Below, piece by piece: positions 5,832-7,699 of a stretch of 7,699 nt of DNA. Below the pieces are notes generated by a model. It worked only from the letters and a program-made list of their open reading frames with translations, had not been told where the DNA came from and searched no databases. The DNA is from Bacillota bacterium (GTDB lineage: Bacteria; Bacillota; Clostridia; Oscillospirales; Oscillospiraceae): positions 1 through 7,699 of the forward strand of contig WQUU01000039.1 in assembly GCA_009781925.1 (NCBI GenBank), written 5' to 3'. Numbering within the stretch: the first letter of the stretch is position 1; the number at the start of each line of letters is the position of its first letter. A program made the position numbers and the translations under genes.

Positions 5832-5897
5832 GGCGCGATGCCCACATCGCGCCGCCACTATAGGAATGGGCCGATTGGGCATCGGCCCCTACAAAAA
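5823..5897. repeat. Double-hairpin REP/MITE-like element with terminal inverted repeats
   Basis: The ends TTTTTGTAGGG (5823-5833) and CCCTACAAAAA (5887-5897) are perfect 11-bp inverted repeats. Inside lie two hairpins: GGCGCGATG/CATCGCGCC (5832-5840, 5845-5853; loop CCCA) and GGGCCGAT/ATCGGCCC (5868-5875, 5881-5888; loop TGGGC). The two halves are imperfect reverse copies of each other. It fills the folD-hemZ gap, provides the folD stop codon (5829-5831) and runs into the hemZ ribosome binding site. No T-run follows either hairpin on the plus strand, so termination is not expected; mRNA protection or attenuation is possible. Repeats of this look are common in Oscillospiraceae-type genomes, to my knowledge. 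Confidence 0.85.
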
Positions 5898-5910
5898 GGA
5901 AATATCATCA

Positions 5911-7380
5911 TTGAATCTCTATCTCACCGGGCATACTTATCAATACGCCGCCGAGCAGGTGCTGCTGCTGTTCTTTCCGGAGGAGCGGCCCCTGTACCCG
6001 GACGGCCCGCCAACGGGGGATCGGGCAGAGCTCTCCCTGCGTTTCGGGGCGCGGTATGTCACAGCGCACTGCAAACTGGTTCTTGACGGTCAATCGTTTT
6101 CCGGCGCGGCGCGTGTGGCCGCGGCGACACTCACGAATCGGCTGCTCACAGACCGGCTCTGCCAGCGCATGGTCAAAAAGGCCTTTTACCGCGCGGCCCT
6201 GCGCTCCGGCTGTCCCAAACCGGTCTGGGGCTCCCTGACGGGCATCCGTCCCGGCAAGCTGATGTCGGGCTATCTGGCTTCCGGCCTCAGTGAGGGGCAG
6301 GCCTTGACGAAGTTCTGCCGCGACTGGGACGTCTCTCCCGCGCGGGCGCGGCTCTGCCTGGATACGGCGAAGGCTTCCCGGGCGGTCGCCGCCTCCCTCG
6401 CGGAGCGCGACGTCTGCCTGTACGCCGGCATCCCTTTCTGTCCCTCCCGCTGCGCCTATTGCAGCTTTGTGAGCCAGAGCGTGGAAAAGAGTATGGCCCT
6501 TCTGGAACCCTTTTTGGAGGCGCTTTTCCGGGAGATTGACGCCACCGCAGAGATATTGGAAAGGCTGAGGCTGCGCCCCGTGGCGCTATACATCGGCGGG
6601 GGAACGCCCACGACCCTCAGCGCGGCGCAGCTGGAGGCGCTCTGCGCGCGGCTCGCGTCGCGCTTTGACCTCGGCCGTCTCACGGAATACTGCGTCGAGG
6701 CCGGGCGGCCCGATACCATTACGGCGGAAAAGCTCGCGGTTTTGCGGGAATTCGGCGTCACGCGCCTGAGCGTCAACCCCCAGAGCATGTGCGACGGGGT
6801 TCTGGGCGCCATCGGCCGCAAGCATACGGCGGCGGACATTGAGGCCGCCGTGGATATCGCGCGCAAAACCGGCGGCTTTGCCCTGAACATGGATCTCATC
6901 GCGGGCCTGCCCACAGATACGCCCCGGGGTTTTTCGCATACGCTGAACCGGGTTCTGGCGCTGGAGCCGGAGAATATCACCGTGCACACCCTGGCCCGGA
7001 AGAAGGGCTCCGCCATCACCGAGGGGCGCACGCCCCTGCCGTCTGCCGCCGAGGTAGAGGGGATGCTCAATGAGGCCGCAATGCGGCTGCCGAGCGCCGG
7101 GTATACCCCCTACTACCTCTACCGGCAGAAGTTTATGGCCGGGGGTTTTGAGAATGTGGGCTGGAGCAGGCCGGGCTTTCTGAACCGGTACAACGTCTGC
7201 ATCATGGAGGAACTCTGCGGCGTCATCGCTATGGGCGGAGGCGCGTCCACAAAACTGGTCAGTCCGAAAGGGCGTATTGAGCGGGTCTTTGCCCCCAAAT
7301 ATCCGAAGGAATATATTGCCGGTGTTGAAAAAGTGCTGGCGGAAAAAGTCAGAATCGAGGATTTTTATCATGAGTTTTAA
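5911..7380 (+). CDS. hemZ: HemZ-type radical SAM protein (coproporphyrinogen dehydrogenase family)
   Basis: HemZ is related to oxygen-independent coproporphyrinogen III oxidase (HemN/HemW); its exact substrate in anaerobes is not settled. From the TTG start the protein has 489 residues, near the usual 480-500. A family-specific N-terminal region ends in WGSLTGIRPGKL (106-117). The radical SAM core begins with GIPFCPSRCAYCSF, placing the 4Fe-4S cysteines at 177, 181 and 184, followed by YIGGGTPT and VEAGRPDTIT. The C-terminal part has PYYLYRQK and ENVGW, as in Bacillus HemZ. TTG 5911 is preferred because AAGGA (5896-5900) lies ten bases upstream and the protein then opens MNLYLTGH. The in-frame ATGs at 5866 and 5797 lie in the repeat and inside folD and would add residues coded by the repeat. 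It ends in an 11-base overlap with the next gene. Confidence 0.93.
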   Translation: MNLYLTGHTYQYAAEQVLLLFFPEERPLYPDGPPTGDRAELSLRFGARYVTAHCKLVLDGQSFSGAARVAAATLTNRLLTDRLCQRMVKKAFYRAALRSGCPKPVWGSLTGIRPGKLMSGYLASGLSEGQALTKFCRDWDVSPARARLCLDTAKASRAVAASLAERDVCLYAGIPFCPSRCAYCSFVSQSVEKSMALLEPFLEALFREIDATAEILERLRLRPVALYIGGGTPTTLSAAQLEALCARLASRFDLGRLTEYCVEAGRPDTITAEKLAVLREFGVTRLSVNPQSMCDGVLGAIGRKHTAADIEAAVDIARKTGGFALNMDLIAGLPTDTPRGFSHTLNRVLALEPENITVHTLARKKGSAITEGRTPLPSAAEVEGMLNEAAMRLPSAGYTPYYLYRQKFMAGGFENVGWSRPGFLNRYNVCIMEELCGVIAMGGGASTKLVSPKGRIERVFAPKYPKEYIAGVEKVLAEKVRIEDFYHEF

Positions 7381-7699
7381 CCTGTCCGACATCAACGACC
7401 GGGCCAGAACCGACCCGAAAGGTTTTATCGACGGCTGCGACGCCGATTACGCCAAGAAAGTCTCCCTCGCGGCGGACAAAATTATCGAGAATGTGAAGGC
7501 AAAGAACAGCCCCATCGTCCTGCTCTCCGGTCCCTCCGGCAGCGGCAAGACTACCACTTCCAAAAAACTCGCGGAGGAGCTGGGGCGCCGGGGTATTGGC
7601 AGCCACGCCATCTCTCTGGACAACTATTTTCGCAGCCGGGACACCTACTCCGTCCCCCTCGCCCCGAACGGCAGCCCGGATTTTGAATCCCCCGACTGC
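7370..7699 (+). CDS. Uridine kinase/phosphoribulokinase-family nucleoside kinase, 3' end cut by window edge
   Basis: The visible 110 residues show a short helical lead, then a strand ending in Walker A, LLSGPSGSGKTTTSKKLAEEL (51-71; Lys60, Thr61), and the second strand with ISLDNYF (81-87). The DNYF aspartate matches the acidic residue after the second strand in Udk-type kinases, and the segment DFESPDC at 104-110 matches the substrate-side region of clostridial members annotated as nucleoside kinases. They phosphorylate uridine or a related nucleoside using ATP or GTP. Compared with the longer clostridial version, no TGS domain precedes the kinase core. The ATG at 7370 overlaps the hemZ end by 11 bases and follows GAGGA (7357-7361) with eight bases between, so coupled translation with hemZ is likely. 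Substrate cannot be fixed from this fragment. Confidence 0.88.
   Translation, partial: MSFNLSDINDRARTDPKGFIDGCDADYAKKVSLAADKIIENVKAKNSPIVLLSGPSGSGKTTTSKKLAEELGRRGIGSHAISLDNYFRSRDTYSVPLAPNGSPDFESPDC

Noticed and set aside
5832..5888. Hairpins between folD and hemZ as intrinsic terminators
   Set aside because: On the plus strand neither stem is followed by a T-run; the T-run at 5822-5827 precedes the first stem.

Overview
The window looks like a chromosomal segment of a fairly GC-rich anaerobic Clostridia member, probably from the Oscillospiraceae and relatives. This rests on the gene set (a formate-dependent folate cluster, a HemZ-type radical SAM protein), on strong GGAGG-type ribosome binding sites throughout, and on short GTAGGG...CCCTAC hairpin repeats of a kind I associate with that group. 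The taxon is an inference; no marker gene here fixes it.

Layout. Positions 1-1012 (minus strand) hold the N-terminal 337 codons of an AlbA_2/Schlafen-type regulator with a GHKL-ATPase-like region. Its promoter lies inside a cluster of five copies of the heptamer TTCTAAC, set in two helically phased groups that face each other. Positions 1100-1265 carry a short remnant that reads like the C-terminal tail of a serine site-specific recombinase, followed by a 20-bp hairpin. A tRNA-Ser(CGA) on the minus strand follows, with its own near-consensus promoter. From 1609 to the end, all genes lie on the plus strand: fhs, a DUF1905 protein, a zeta-toxin-family kinase, fchA, folD, hemZ and a truncated uridine-kinase-family gene.

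How the genes work together. Fhs, FchA and FolD carry formate through 10-formyl-, 5,10-methenyl- and 5,10-methylene-tetrahydrofolate. The FolD here has lost the lysine and the glutamine that the bifunctional enzymes use for the cyclohydrolase step, which explains why a separate cyclohydrolase, FchA, sits directly upstream with its TAA touching the folD ATG. HemZ and the nucleoside-kinase-like gene overlap by 11 bases and look translationally coupled. Between fhs and fchA sit two genes that do not belong to the pathway (DUF1905 and zeta-type kinase), with visibly more AT-rich sequence, most simply read as an insertion into the cluster.

A 75-bp double-hairpin repeat fills the folD-hemZ gap. It supplies the folD stop codon and runs into the hemZ ribosome binding site. 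A half-copy of the same repeat lies in the fhs leader. I see no CRISPR array, no complete insertion sequence and no clearly new multi-gene system. The observations most worth following up are the phased operator cluster, the cyclohydrolase-dead FolD paired with FchA, the non-canonical residues in Fhs, and the repeat family at gene borders.
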